Shown here: in pieces, positions 8,882 through 17,565 of the stretch
Numbering within the stretch: the first letter of the stretch is position 1
Layout: every line of letters starts with the position of its first letter
Assembly (NCBI GenBank): GCA_021324175.1
Contig: JAJPJP010000422.1
Coordinates: forward strand, 20,797 to 84,796
DNA from: Chitinophagia bacterium
GTDB lineage: Bacteria > Bacteroidota > Bacteroidia > Chitinophagales > Chitinophagaceae
Direction: 5' to 3'
DNA length: 64,000 bases
The notes under the pieces: generated by a model
Told to the model about the DNA's origin: nothing
Databases searched by the model: none
What the model saw: only the letters and a program-made list of their open reading frames with translations
Translations under genes and position numbers: made by a program

Positions 8882-8953
8882 ATGAATACAGCCGTGAACA
8901 ATCTTTCCGGACTTAATAAAACTAAATTTCGAACAGATGTTTTGGACACTTGA
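8882..8953 (+). CDS. possible short upstream open reading frame (23 codons)
   Basis: ATG at 8882 opens a 23-codon frame ending in TGA at 8951-8953, overlapping the first 17 bases of the DUF2795 gene in another frame. It lies in the leader transcribed from the promoter at 8813-8842. It could be a chance frame or a translational-coupling peptide. No conserved features were seen. Confidence 0.2.
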   Translation: MNTAVNNLSGLNKTKFRTDVLDT

Positions 8954-9158
8954 ACTAGCCAGCTACCTGGAAGATGCTCCCTGGCCGGCTACCAAAGATG
9001 AATTGATCGACTATGCTATTCGCTCCGGCGCACCCATTGAAGTAGTTGAAAACCTGCAAGAACTCGAGGATGAAGGCGAAATCTATGAAGGAATAGATGA
9101 CATTTGGCCCGATTACCCTTCGCAGGCAGACTTCTTTTTTAACGAAGATGAATACTAA
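8937..9158 (+). CDS. DUF2795 domain-containing small acidic protein
   Basis: A 73-residue acidic protein. It matches DUF2795: a YLEDAPWPATKDELIDYA stretch, then GAPIEVVENLQEL. This domain resembles a small helical nucleic-acid-binding-like module but has no proven role. The acidic tail (EGIDDIWPDYPSQADFFFNEDE) is typical of Bacteroidota members, where the protein is widely conserved as a single gene. It has its own promoter and is followed by a terminator. Confidence 0.8.
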   Translation: MFWTLELASYLEDAPWPATKDELIDYAIRSGAPIEVVENLQELEDEGEIYEGIDDIWPDYPSQADFFFNEDEY

Positions 9159-9175
9159 AAAATCCACAAAGGTCG

Positions 9176-9208
9176 AAAGGTCGCAGATTGCAACCTTTTC
9201 TATTTTAT
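9176..9208 (+). terminator. intrinsic terminator after the DUF2795 gene
   Basis: AAAGGT (9176-9181) pairs with ACCTTT (9193-9198). After one C/A mismatch the stem continues with GC/GC around the loop AGATT. The tail TTCTATTTTA follows. It may also terminate fabI transcripts arriving from the other side. Confidence 0.6.
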
Positions 9209-9231
9209 GGCCTATCCTATCAAATTGTAAC

Positions 9232-10044
9232 TTATTTTTCCATCTGATGTATAACGGCCTCGGTCACGCCGGTAAATGAGAAACCGCCGTCATGGAATAG
9301 GTTCTGCATGGTAACCATCCGAGTGAGATCGCTGAAAAGTGTAACGCAGTAGTCCGCGCATTGATCGCCAGTGGCATTGCCCAAGGGGCTCATCTTTTCT
9401 GCGTAAGTAATAAAACCATCAAAACCCTTGACCCCGCTGCCAGCGGTTGTGCGGGTAGGCGACTGCGAGACCGTGTTGACCCTGACTTTTTTCTTCAGCG
9501 CGTAATGATAGCCAAAGTTCCTGGTGATTCCTTCGAGTAGCGTTTTGGCATCCGCCATTTCGTTGTAATCAGGGAATACGCGCTGCGCGGCGATATACGT
9601 AAGGGCTATAACACTACACCATTCATTGAGCGCGTCCATATCCCAGGCGGTACGCAAAAGTCGGTGCAGAGAGATGGCAGAAATATCCATGGTTTTTTGG
9701 TTAAAGCCATAATCGATGGCCGTGTAATGCCGGTTCTTCCGCATATTGAGGCTCATGCCGATTGAGTGAAGGACAAAGTCGATACCACCGCCAAAATGTT
9801 TCATGGATTCTTCGAACAATTTTTTCAGGTCATCCATATTGGTCACATCGGCTCCGATCACTGGGGCCTCCACCGCCGTTGCCAACTTATTGATTTCGCC
9901 CATGCGGAGAGCGACCGGGGCATTCGAAAGAACCAGTTCTGCTCCTTCTTCCCTACAACGCAACGCCGTTCGCCAGGCGATTGACTTTTCGTCGAGTGCA
10001 CCGAAAATGATTCCTTTTTTACCTTTTAGAAGATTGTAAGCCAT
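9232..10044 (-). CDS. fabI: enoyl-[acyl-carrier-protein] reductase (NADH)
   Basis: A 270-residue SDR-type enoyl-ACP reductase for the last step of each fatty-acid elongation cycle. The N-terminus MAYNLLKGKKGIIFGALDEK contains the divergent Gly-rich NAD site of FabI. The catalytic Tyr-x6-Lys is Y-NEMADA-K. The start is set at 10044, where this conserved N-terminus begins; a longer in-frame extension to 10140 would overlap the neighbouring small gene. On the minus strand TATTTTTA (10074-10067) is a near -7 box 22 bp before the ATG, very like the one before pepP. Triclosan-type inhibitors target this family. Confidence 0.95.
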   Translation of the reverse strand: MAYNLLKGKKGIIFGALDEKSIAWRTALRCREEGAELVLSNAPVALRMGEINKLATAVEAPVIGADVTNMDDLKKLFEESMKHFGGGIDFVLHSIGMSLNMRKNRHYTAIDYGFNQKTMDISAISLHRLLRTAWDMDALNEWCSVIALTYIAAQRVFPDYNEMADAKTLLEGITRNFGYHYALKKKVRVNTVSQSPTRTTAGSGVKGFDGFITYAEKMSPLGNATGDQCADYCVTLFSDLTRMVTMQNLFHDGGFSFTGVTEAVIHQMEK

Positions 10045-10078
10045 ACACTTCAAAATTTTGAGGTCGTAAAAATAAGGG

Positions 10079-10291
10079 TTAATTATTTGGTAAGGGGAAT
10101 ATGCGCGCAATGACCCATACCACCAGGAACGTATACCCAAACACTAAGGCAAAGGCGCTGACAATATAGAGAAAAAGGCGCGACAGGGACTTTCGCGGAT
10201 TGAGCACGCGTTTTAGCAGCATGTTTATATAAAAGGCCCCGCCGAGGGAAGCGAGGATAATCAGGAGAATGGTAATGGAACGCAGTTTCAT
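10079..10291 (-). CDS. small two-helix membrane protein, unknown function
   Basis: A 70-residue protein from the ATG at 10291: MKLRSITILLIILASLGGAF then NMLLKRVLNPRKSLSR and a second hydrophobic stretch (LFLYIVSAFALVFGYTFLVVWVIARIF). Two membrane helices joined by a basic loop are predicted. It starts 11 bp after the recN stop, so it is probably the last gene of the recN transcript. No family recognised. Confidence 0.55.
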   Translation of the reverse strand: MKLRSITILLIILASLGGAFYINMLLKRVLNPRKSLSRLFLYIVSAFALVFGYTFLVVWVIARIFPLPNN

Positions 10292-10301
10292 GGGGAGTGG
10301 G

Positions 10302-11954
10302 TTAACAGACCATTTCCCTGGCATTCGCTAGTGCAGCCGCGGTCGGCTTTTCCCCGCTAAGCATTTTCGCGATGGCCATCACTCTTTCTTCAAGCGTCAA
10401 CTGCCTGATTCCCGTTTTGACTCCAGTTCCCTTCGCGTCCTTGTAGACGAGAAAATGAGCATCCGCTTTGCCTGCTATTTGTGGCTGATGAGTTATACTG
10501 ATAATTTGGCGGCTTAATGAAAGCTTTTTCAGGATGATCCCAACCTGTTTTGCGGCCTCTCCCGAAATTCCACTGTCAATTTCGTCAAAGATCATGGTTG
10601 GGAGATCCACTGTTTCTGCGACCAGTGATTTAATGGAAAGCATGAGCCGGCTTAACTCACCCCCCGAAGCGACCTTGCTGAGATTTTCGAATTTTTGGCT
10701 GTTATTCGCATCGAATAGAAACTGGACCATATCCATCCCATTTTCATTTAATGGAATGTCCTGTATCATGATCTTCAATCTGGCATTTGGCATCCCCATT
10801 TTTTTGAGTAGCCGGTTCACCTCTTCCCCGATTGGTTCAACCTGGCTGTGCCTCTTTCGTGAAAGTTCTTTCGCGCATGCGGCCGCCTGGTCAAGCAGGC
10901 GACGCTCCTGGGACTCTTTATTTTCTATTTCTTCGTCAATGTGGAGGACCGCCTGAAGTTTATCTGAGATCGCATGTTCAACGCCCTTCAGCTCGCGTGT
11001 AGTTTTCACTCCATGTTTTTTGAGGAGCCGTTGCCCGGTTTGTAGCTGTTGGTTAATCTCGTCGATCCTTCCGGGGTCAATGGTAATCTCGTCGCTCATC
11101 GATTCGATTTCTGACGCAATATCTTGCAATTCGATATGGGCTGAACGCAATCGCTCCAACACGCCTCGGAGATTCGGATAAATCGCGACAAAGCCCTGCA
11201 ATTGGTTGACCAGCGATTTCAGTTTTTGCACGAGTGGTTGTTCACTTTCTTTTAGCTGGTAGCATGCACCAGCCAACGCATTTTTGATTCCGTCAGCATG
11301 AGTGAGCAGTTCTAATTCTGCCTCGAGATTTTCTAACTCGTCGCCCTGGTAATTTTCTTTTTCCAGCTCTTCGAAGAGAAACTGGTTATAGTCGTATTCT
11401 TTCGAGAATGCAGCCTTTCTGCCCAGCAGTTCCTGCAATTGCCGGCGCGTGTCCCTGAGTTGGTTGAAGGCTCTTCCATATTCTGAAAGCAGTTGCTCAT
11501 TGCCAGCGATTGCGTCGATAACATCCAACTGGAAGGATGAACTGCCTAGTTCCAGGCTGTCAAACTGTCGATGAAGATCGACGAGCATTGAACTGAGAAT
11601 CCTCAGCTTGTCGAGATTGACCGGCGAATCATTCACAAAAGCGCGCGACTTGCCCTGCGGGCTGATTTCGCGGCGGATTATGAGCTCTTCATCATATTCG
11701 AGGTCATTTGCGCCCAGGAATTTTTTTAAACCCGAGGAATCCGAATCCAGGAAGACACCTTCGACAATACATTTTCTTTTGTCCTCAAAAAGGACGGCCG
11801 AATCCGCGCGGTCACCCAAGATCAGGGACAGCGCGCCGACCAGGATAGATTTTCCCGCTCCGGTCTCACCGGTAATGATATTGAGGCCTTGGGAAAATTC
11901 GATCGAAAGCTCGTCGATGATGGCATAGTTGGAGATTTCCAATTTCCTAAGCAT
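10302..11954 (-). CDS. recN: DNA repair protein RecN
   Basis: A 550-residue SMC-like ATPase acting in double-strand break repair. The N-terminal half-ATPase has LEISNYAIIDELSIEF and Walker A GETGAGKSI. Coiled coils span roughly 160-370. The C-terminal half has the signature VASGGELSRLMLSIK, Walker B TMIFDEIDSGISG and the ITHQPQIA H-loop. Length matches the family. It lies 35 bp downstream of the TPR gene and upstream of a small membrane protein gene. Confidence 0.95.
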   Translation of the reverse strand: MLRKLEISNYAIIDELSIEFSQGLNIITGETGAGKSILVGALSLILGDRADSAVLFEDKRKCIVEGVFLDSDSSGLKKFLGANDLEYDEELIIRREISPQGKSRAFVNDSPVNLDKLRILSSMLVDLHRQFDSLELGSSSFQLDVIDAIAGNEQLLSEYGRAFNQLRDTRRQLQELLGRKAAFSKEYDYNQFLFEELEKENYQGDELENLEAELELLTHADGIKNALAGACYQLKESEQPLVQKLKSLVNQLQGFVAIYPNLRGVLERLRSAHIELQDIASEIESMSDEITIDPGRIDEINQQLQTGQRLLKKHGVKTTRELKGVEHAISDKLQAVLHIDEEIENKESQERRLLDQAAACAKELSRKRHSQVEPIGEEVNRLLKKMGMPNARLKIMIQDIPLNENGMDMVQFLFDANNSQKFENLSKVASGGELSRLMLSIKSLVAETVDLPTMIFDEIDSGISGEAAKQVGIILKKLSLSRQIISITHQPQIAGKADAHFLVYKDAKGTGVKTGIRQLTLEERVMAIAKMLSGEKPTAAALANAREMVC

Positions 11955-11988
11955 ATGTATCTGGATGGGGCAATTTACTAATAAACAA

Positions 11989-13503
11989 TCACTCGGAGCA
12001 GCGCGCGATACCAGCCTTGGCCTTTTGATCGAGGGAATTTTTGTACTCGTGATCTTTCAGATCGAGACATTGCTGGTAATAGCTGATTGCCTGGCTCTTA
12101 TCGCCTTTTGCTTCGTATATGTAGCCAATTTGCAATGCCGACCGGGCGGCAAAATATTGTGGCGCATCAGCCCCTTCACTGAGGGTCAAAAGGTATTTGG
12201 CAATCGCTTCATCTTTACGGTTGAGATCATCATAAATTCTCCCGAGGCGATAGCTGAATTCGAGTTTATCTGCCGGCCGGTTAAAATCCGCTTCGGTTTT
12301 CCCTTCGAGCTGCTGAAGCGCCTTGCGGTGATAGCCACCATCATTCAGCAACCGTGCCCTCAGCAGCGTCTTATCGGGCCAGTAACCGGACAAAGCCTCT
12401 TGCTGCGCTTGCTTTTCGGATTCGGTTTCGGCGCTGCCTTTTTGGAGGATCATTTTTCGGACCGACTCTGCGCGCTTTTGGTCATTTTCGAGATAATAGA
12501 ACCAGCTGAGTTTCTGCAACACGTCTTTCATATAGAACCTGCCCTGGAAATTATTGACAAATCGATTGAGATAAACTGCGGCATCTGGTTCCATGCCGTC
12601 CAGCTTGGCATATCCCATTTCCATATCCCAAGCTGGCATAATCAGGTATTCCGGTCCTTCACTTTTCTGCGATAGTACTTTGATTGTATAGGCAGCCTGT
12701 TGGTCATTGATACCCAAATTTGCCGCGAGATAGGTGAACAGATGATTATTTCTGACGTCCAGATGTTCATCGTTGATAAATCTAAAAACATCATCCTTTT
12801 TGTTCTCGATGTAAAATTTAAGGTATAAATAGTAGAATACAGCTTCATCATGGAAAAGAAGAGCCCATTCATTCTTCTGGTTAAGGAATAGTTCAAGCTT
12901 CGTCATTCCTTCCCGAATGGATCCTTTAATACCAAGCAAATTCCCCAGCCATTTATAACCATCAGGGATCGTACCGGCTGCCACCTGCATCGGACCATAA
13001 AGCATATCGTTGGGGCTAAAGTCACCGAATTTCCTGAGGTTCGATTTGCTCTCCAAAAATGATCGTCGAAATTCCCAGCCTGCTTCCCAGTTGTTTCCAA
13101 ATTTGACATTCACGGCTGCCCATTGAAAATGAATAATCGATTTGGTGAACAGGTAAAGAGGAGAGTTTGAAGGGCCATGGTCGATGAGCTTGAGGCGTTT
13201 CTCACCATTGGACGCACGGAGTTTGAACTCTGCAGGGTCCTCGTTAAAAAAGAGTATAAAAAAATCAATGTAGTTCTCGAGATAAATAGGGATCAAGTTA
13301 TCGGGATGTTTCCTCTTTTCGCTGTCGAGAATTTTCTGGCCCCTGTCCAGTCTCAGCATGATGATTTGCTGGTAGGCCCGCCGGCACTCGTCATTAAAGT
13401 CGAAGACCGGCTGCGCAGCGGTACGAAGGCATGTCAGGACAAAGCATCCAATGATCAGCGAGCGACAGATGGTTCGCGGAAACGACTTCCCAAATCCGGT
13501 CAC
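11989..13503 (-). CDS. exported tetratricopeptide-repeat protein, unknown function
   Basis: About 504 residues if the GTG at 13503 is used. After an N-terminal hydrophobic signal (RSLIIGCFVLTCLRTAAQ) comes a helical protein. TPR-like repeats are clearest at the C-terminus: FSYRLGRIYDDLNRKDEAIAKY, then IGYIYEAKGDKSQAISYYQQCL. The middle contains helical pairs without metal or catalytic motifs. An ATG at 13581 is in frame, but that start would place a strong terminator hairpin (13543-13564) inside the coding region, so the internal GTG is preferred. It precedes recN. Probably a periplasmic or outer-membrane-associated scaffold; the role is unknown. Confidence 0.7.
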   Translation of the reverse strand: MTGFGKSFPRTICRSLIIGCFVLTCLRTAAQPVFDFNDECRRAYQQIIMLRLDRGQKILDSEKRKHPDNLIPIYLENYIDFFILFFNEDPAEFKLRASNGEKRLKLIDHGPSNSPLYLFTKSIIHFQWAAVNVKFGNNWEAGWEFRRSFLESKSNLRKFGDFSPNDMLYGPMQVAAGTIPDGYKWLGNLLGIKGSIREGMTKLELFLNQKNEWALLFHDEAVFYYLYLKFYIENKKDDVFRFINDEHLDVRNNHLFTYLAANLGINDQQAAYTIKVLSQKSEGPEYLIMPAWDMEMGYAKLDGMEPDAAVYLNRFVNNFQGRFYMKDVLQKLSWFYYLENDQKRAESVRKMILQKGSAETESEKQAQQEALSGYWPDKTLLRARLLNDGGYHRKALQQLEGKTEADFNRPADKLEFSYRLGRIYDDLNRKDEAIAKYLLTLSEGADAPQYFAARSALQIGYIYEAKGDKSQAISYYQQCLDLKDHEYKNSLDQKAKAGIARCSE

Positions 13504-13529
13504 CCCCCGGGGGTTTGAATAACTTCTTA

Positions 13530-13564
13530 ACAACAAACACAAAAGGCGCGTGGGTGTGCGCCTT
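13530..13564 (-). terminator. intrinsic terminator of the NIF3/zinc-ribbon transcript
   Basis: AAGGCGC (13543-13549) pairs with GCGCCTT (13558-13564) across an 8-nt loop. On the minus strand the stem is followed by TTTTGTGTTTGTTGTT. It lies 30 bp past the zinc-ribbon gene stop. Confidence 0.7.
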
Positions 13565-13593
13565 AATATATTCTGCATCAAAAAATGATCTTG

Positions 13594-14349
13594 CTACTTT
13601 ACTTCAACGGAATCATTGAGGTCGTTGTCGACCAAGATCCTGCCGCAATTCTCGCAAACGATGATTTTCTTTCGCTGCCTGATTTCACTCTGGCGCTGGG
13701 GCGGGATGGCATTAAAGCAACCACCGCAGGCATCGCGGACAACGGGAACAACGGCGAGGCCGTTACGGTAATTCTTCCGGATGCGGTCGTACGAATGCAG
13801 GATGCGTGGCTCGACTTTTTCTCTCGCTTCCGTTGCCAGTTTACCAAAATGCTTTTCCTCCTTTTCAGTCGTCGCAATGATCTTGTCGAGCTCTTCCTTT
13901 TTATTTTTCAAAACGTTTTCTTTAGCGCCGATATTCTTTTTTGCCCGATCAAGGAGTGCCACTTTTTCTGCAACCTCTTCGTTGGCATCTTTGATGTGTT
14001 TTTCGGCCAGTTTCACTTCGAGCTGCTGCATTTCAATTTCTTTATTGATTGCTTCGAACTCGCGGCTGTTTTTTACATTCTCACTTTGCTTCTCATATTT
14101 CTTTATAAGCGCTTCCGAATCTTTGATCAGTTGTTTCTTTTGATTCATGAATTCCTGGATTCCGTTAATCTCCTCCTCAATGCGTGTTTGCCTGGAATGC
14201 AGGCCCTGGATTTCGTCTTCAAGATCGCTGACTTCCATTGGCAATTCGCCCTTCAATATCTTGTACTCATCCAATTTGGATTCGATTTTTTGAAGAGCAA
14301 GCAAGGAAGCCAGTTTTTCTTCCACTGAAAATTCTTTGACGTTAGACAT
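13594..14349 (-). CDS. coiled-coil zinc-ribbon protein (C4-type, DUF164 family)
   Basis: A 251-residue protein. Residues 10-185 form a long antiparallel coiled coil rich in Glu and Lys. The C-terminus is a four-cysteine zinc ribbon: CGGCFNAIPPQ then VCENCGRILV. This is the C4-type zinc-ribbon family also found in actinobacteria and chlamydia (CT398-like), proposed to bind nucleic acid or secretion partners. The ATG at 14349 was chosen because 27 upstream codons overlap the NIF3 gene and are not conserved-looking. It lies 28 bp after NIF3, an arrangement common in Bacteroidota. Confidence 0.88.
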   Translation of the reverse strand: MSNVKEFSVEEKLASLLALQKIESKLDEYKILKGELPMEVSDLEDEIQGLHSRQTRIEEEINGIQEFMNQKKQLIKDSEALIKKYEKQSENVKNSREFEAINKEIEMQQLEVKLAEKHIKDANEEVAEKVALLDRAKKNIGAKENVLKNKKEELDKIIATTEKEEKHFGKLATEAREKVEPRILHSYDRIRKNYRNGLAVVPVVRDACGGCFNAIPPQRQSEIRQRKKIIVCENCGRILVDNDLNDSVEVK

Positions 14350-14377
14350 ATTTGGCTGAATGTTTATTGATTTCTCG

Positions 14378-15475
14378 CTATACGAAATAATTAACCGGGT
14401 TTGTAGAGATCTCAGTTTTAAGGACCGCAAAGGTAGTAAATTTTTCCAGCAATTTCTCGACCAGGAGATCTATCGTAAACTGCTCACTTTCAAAGTGTCC
14501 GATATCTGCAAGTAGGATCCTATCCTCGGCATCGAAAAATTCATGGTACTTGATATCGGCGGTCAAAAAGGCATCGGCGCCTAATTCCATAGCCCTTGCC
14601 AATAGAAAGATACCCGCACCCCCACACAATGCGACCAGTCTCACGGGTTTATGAAGGATTGCGGAATGCCGAATAACGGGGACATGGAAGGCGTCCCTTA
14701 CCTGTACCAGGAATTCCCTTTCTTCAATGGGACCCGGGAGCTTACCGATGAGCCCAGAACCGACAAGTTCGTTGGCATTGGCCATATCCACGACGTCAAA
14801 TGCCACTTCCTGATAAGGATGAGCCTTGCGTAAGGCCGAAACGACATGTTCCTGCAGGTGGGATGGGAAAACTGTTTCGAAGCGTACTTCTTTTTCATAG
14901 TGGCGAGTGCCGATTTCACCCACGTAAGGATTCGCTCCCTGCTCCGCTTTGAAGCATCCTTCGCCGGGCGAAGAAAACGCTGCTTCGCTATAATCGCCGA
15001 TGCTTCCCGCGCCGGCGATAAATACAGCGGACCGGACTTTTTCAAGATCGGCTGGCGGAACAAAAGTGTACAGCTTTTTTAACGTCGAAGGTTTTGGAAG
15101 AAGTACTTTTCGGTTGACAAGCCCGAGCCGGTCGGCGATCTTACCGTTCACTCCGTTGGGTACATTGTCCAAGTTCGTGTGGATGGCGTATATGGCGACA
15201 TCATTTTTGATCGCTGCAATCACCGTCTTTTCGACATAGTTCTTTCCGTTGAGTCGTTTAAGCCCCTTAAAAATGATCGGGTGGTGCGCTACAACTAGGT
15301 TGCATTTTTTTGTCACAGCCTCGCTTACAACTCCTGGCGTGACGTCAAGCGAAACCAGTACGCCGCTGCATTCGGTATTTGCGCTGCCCGTAAGCAAACC
15401 CGCATTATCATATCCTTCCTGGTATGGCGGCGGGGCAAGCGACTCCAGGTGGGTGACGACGTCTCGAATCTTCAT
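14378..15475 (-). CDS. NIF3/YbgI-family dinuclear metal-binding protein
   Basis: A 365-residue member of the NIF3-like family, often annotated GTP cyclohydrolase I type 2-like; the reaction is not established. Metal-site motifs are YDNAGL, VVAHHPIIFKG, HTNLDN and, near the C-terminus, IGHFESEQF. Between the two halves (about 125-240) lies the PII-like insert typical of YqfO-type members. The ATG at 15475 (MKIRDV) was chosen over a start five codons upstream. It precedes the zinc-ribbon gene and follows the ftsZ terminator. Confidence 0.9.
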   Translation of the reverse strand: MKIRDVVTHLESLAPPPYQEGYDNAGLLTGSANTECSGVLVSLDVTPGVVSEAVTKKCNLVVAHHPIIFKGLKRLNGKNYVEKTVIAAIKNDVAIYAIHTNLDNVPNGVNGKIADRLGLVNRKVLLPKPSTLKKLYTFVPPADLEKVRSAVFIAGAGSIGDYSEAAFSSPGEGCFKAEQGANPYVGEIGTRHYEKEVRFETVFPSHLQEHVVSALRKAHPYQEVAFDVVDMANANELVGSGLIGKLPGPIEEREFLVQVRDAFHVPVIRHSAILHKPVRLVALCGGAGIFLLARAMELGADAFLTADIKYHEFFDAEDRILLADIGHFESEQFTIDLLVEKLLEKFTTFAVLKTEISTNPVNYFV

Positions 15476-15524
15476 GAGATAAAGGTACATGCTTGCTCAT
15501 TGCAAATTTTCAAACCAGATTGTC

Positions 15525-15554
15525 AAAAAAAATCCCCTGGAGAAACCAGGGGAT
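15525..15554 (-). terminator. intrinsic terminator at the end of the dcw cluster
   Basis: A 9-bp perfect stem pairs ATCCCCTGG (15532-15540) with CCAGGGGAT (15546-15554) around a 5-nt loop. On the minus strand it is followed by seven T residues (15531-15525). It lies about 50 bp past the ftsZ stop and is the strongest terminator in the window. Confidence 0.9.
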
Positions 15555-15601
15555 ACCAAAAACAACTAAAAACAAACTGTAAACTTGACTAAACGTAATA
15601 C

Positions 15602-17491
15602 CTAGTCTGGCTTTTTACCATCCAGGAATGTATTGATCGTGCTGATCGAGGAACTGTTCGTATCCTCGGACGCTTTTACCTCGTAATTGCTGTAGAAATT
15701 CTCGACGTTTGAAGACGGATTGTGCAATTCCAAATTACGGCGGACATAGGCCGGCACAGTTTCAAACTCGTTATTCGGATCGGCAGCATTGATATTGAAT
15801 GACAAGTTGCGCAACTTGTGTATTCTCTCCGCTGCCCGGCGTTTTTGGTCCTCTGCCACGTCCTGCATTGCAGGTTCCTCAGCAGGTTTATCCGCCACCG
15901 GAATAGGTTGGGTTTGATGGGCCCAAGGCTCGTCCGCCGCTGGAATTTCTTCTTTAAATACCAACTGCATATCTGTGGTTTCATCGTTTCCGGGAATAAT
16001 CGGATTATTTGCATTGGTACTTAAGATCGGTTCCTTCACAGGTATGTGTTCGGGGGTGGATTGCTGTTCTAACCCTGGTTCTTCTGAGTAAATATTGGCT
16101 GGCCTTGCAAGGTATCCTCCGGACGCTGCAGACGCCGGAAAACTCGTTTCAATCTTTTTTTCGGAGTTCGAATCTTTTTGTGAAGATGAAGTAGGTTCCT
16201 GCGAAAATATCCATTCTATCTTTTCTCTTGATTCTTTTCTTTCCACAGGTTTGTCCACCGTGTTTTTACTAGGCTCAATCGTAGAAAGTACGAGCCTCAG
16301 CGGTGTTTCTTCAATTTTTTCTTCAACAAGAACTGGCGCCATGGATTCCGAAAGTTCCACAACATTCGCAACGATTGCCGGCTCCTGATTTGTTTCTTCA
16401 ATTATGGAGGTAAGCACAGGCCGGGCGTCTGCCTGTTTTTGTTCGACAGGCATACTTAAGCTCATTAGAATCTTATCGTCCTTCTTAGGTTCGAGTTTTC
16501 GGTTTTCGGCTTTGACAAAAGGATCCTTGTATTCAAATCCTGTGGCAATTATGGTAATGCTCAGCTTTTCGTTGAGGTTATTATCATAGCCGAGACCCAG
16601 GATGATATCGGTATCTTCTCCTGCTTGGCTGAGAAGATGGTTTTGGATCACTTCAACTTCGTCCATTGTGAATTCGTGTTCTCCTTCTGCTGAATTAATA
16701 TTAATGAGAATCCATTTCGCTCCGCTGATATCATTGTCATTGAGCAATGGTGAATTGAGCGCTTCTTCAATGGCTTGCTGTGCGCGCTTTTCACCTTTGG
16801 CCTGCGCGCTTCCCAGTATCGCTACGCCGCCACTTCTCATCACGGTGCAAACGTCCGCAAAATCAACATTGATCTGGCCGGTGCTGTTGATCACGTCGGT
16901 GATGCACTTGGCAGCCGTCGCGAGGACGTTGTCTGCTTTGGAAAAAGCTTCCTTCATTTTTAGGTTGCCGAACTGATGACGCAGCTTATCATTGCTGATC
17001 ACCAGCAGCGTGTCAACATATTGTTTCATCACCCTGATGCCGTCTTCGGCCTGCAACTGTCTCTTCTTTCCCTCATAGGAAAAAGGCGTCGTTACGATAC
17101 CCACCGTGAGTATCCCGAGATCCCGGCAAATCTTCGCGATGATCGGGGCGCCCCCGGTACCTGTACCGCCACCCATGCCGGCGGTAATGAATACCATTTT
17201 CGTATTCACTTCGAGAATGCGCTTGATTTCTTCAAGACTTTCTTCCGTGGCTTGACGACCGATGTCGGGATTGGCTCCCGCACCAAGCCCCTGGGTCAGG
17301 TGTGGCCCCAATTGGATCCTGTTGGGCACACGGCTTTGGGCGATGGCTTGTGCATCCGTATTGCAAATAATAAAATTTACGCCCTCGATGCTTTGGCTGT
17401 ACATATAGTTGACAGCATTGCTCCCACCGCCCCCGATGCCAATCACTTTGATGATTGACGACTGTTCTTTCGGTAGATCAAAATGAATCAT
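15602..17491 (-). CDS. ftsZ: cell division protein FtsZ
   Basis: A 629-residue tubulin-like GTPase that forms the division ring. The GTP-binding signature GGGTGTG is at 107-113 and the catalytic T7-loop NVDFAD at 211-216. The globular part ends near residue 335. A long, Pro/Glu-rich disordered linker of roughly 250 residues leads to the conserved C-terminal peptide (FETVPAYVRRNLE), the Bacteroidota form of the FtsA-binding tail. E. coli FtsZ has 383 residues, so the linker explains the size. The ATG at 17491 is preferred to one 18 codons upstream. Last gene of the dcw cluster. Confidence 0.96.
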   Translation of the reverse strand: MIHFDLPKEQSSIIKVIGIGGGGSNAVNYMYSQSIEGVNFIICNTDAQAIAQSRVPNRIQLGPHLTQGLGAGANPDIGRQATEESLEEIKRILEVNTKMVFITAGMGGGTGTGGAPIIAKICRDLGILTVGIVTTPFSYEGKKRQLQAEDGIRVMKQYVDTLLVISNDKLRHQFGNLKMKEAFSKADNVLATAAKCITDVINSTGQINVDFADVCTVMRSGGVAILGSAQAKGEKRAQQAIEEALNSPLLNDNDISGAKWILININSAEGEHEFTMDEVEVIQNHLLSQAGEDTDIILGLGYDNNLNEKLSITIIATGFEYKDPFVKAENRKLEPKKDDKILMSLSMPVEQKQADARPVLTSIIEETNQEPAIVANVVELSESMAPVLVEEKIEETPLRLVLSTIEPSKNTVDKPVERKESREKIEWIFSQEPTSSSQKDSNSEKKIETSFPASAASGGYLARPANIYSEEPGLEQQSTPEHIPVKEPILSTNANNPIIPGNDETTDMQLVFKEEIPAADEPWAHQTQPIPVADKPAEEPAMQDVAEDQKRRAAERIHKLRNLSFNINAADPNNEFETVPAYVRRNLELHNPSSNVENFYSNYEVKASEDTNSSSISTINTFLDGKKPD

Positions 17492-17565
17492 TGTGAATTT
17501 TTTTGGATTAGTAAATGTGTAGCGCGAAGAACTGGCAGCAAACACGCAGCGTCAGTTTCAACGGT

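Noticed and set aside
11929-12675. A 248-codon plus-strand frame opposite the TPR gene
   Set aside because: Antisense to a gene with clear repeats, no promoter or ribosome-site support, and no domain.
13585-14328. A 247-codon plus-strand frame opposite the zinc-ribbon gene
   Set aside because: It is the antisense of a Glu/Lys coiled coil, giving a Phe/Leu-rich product with no domain. The minus-strand gene has a clear zinc ribbon and terminator.
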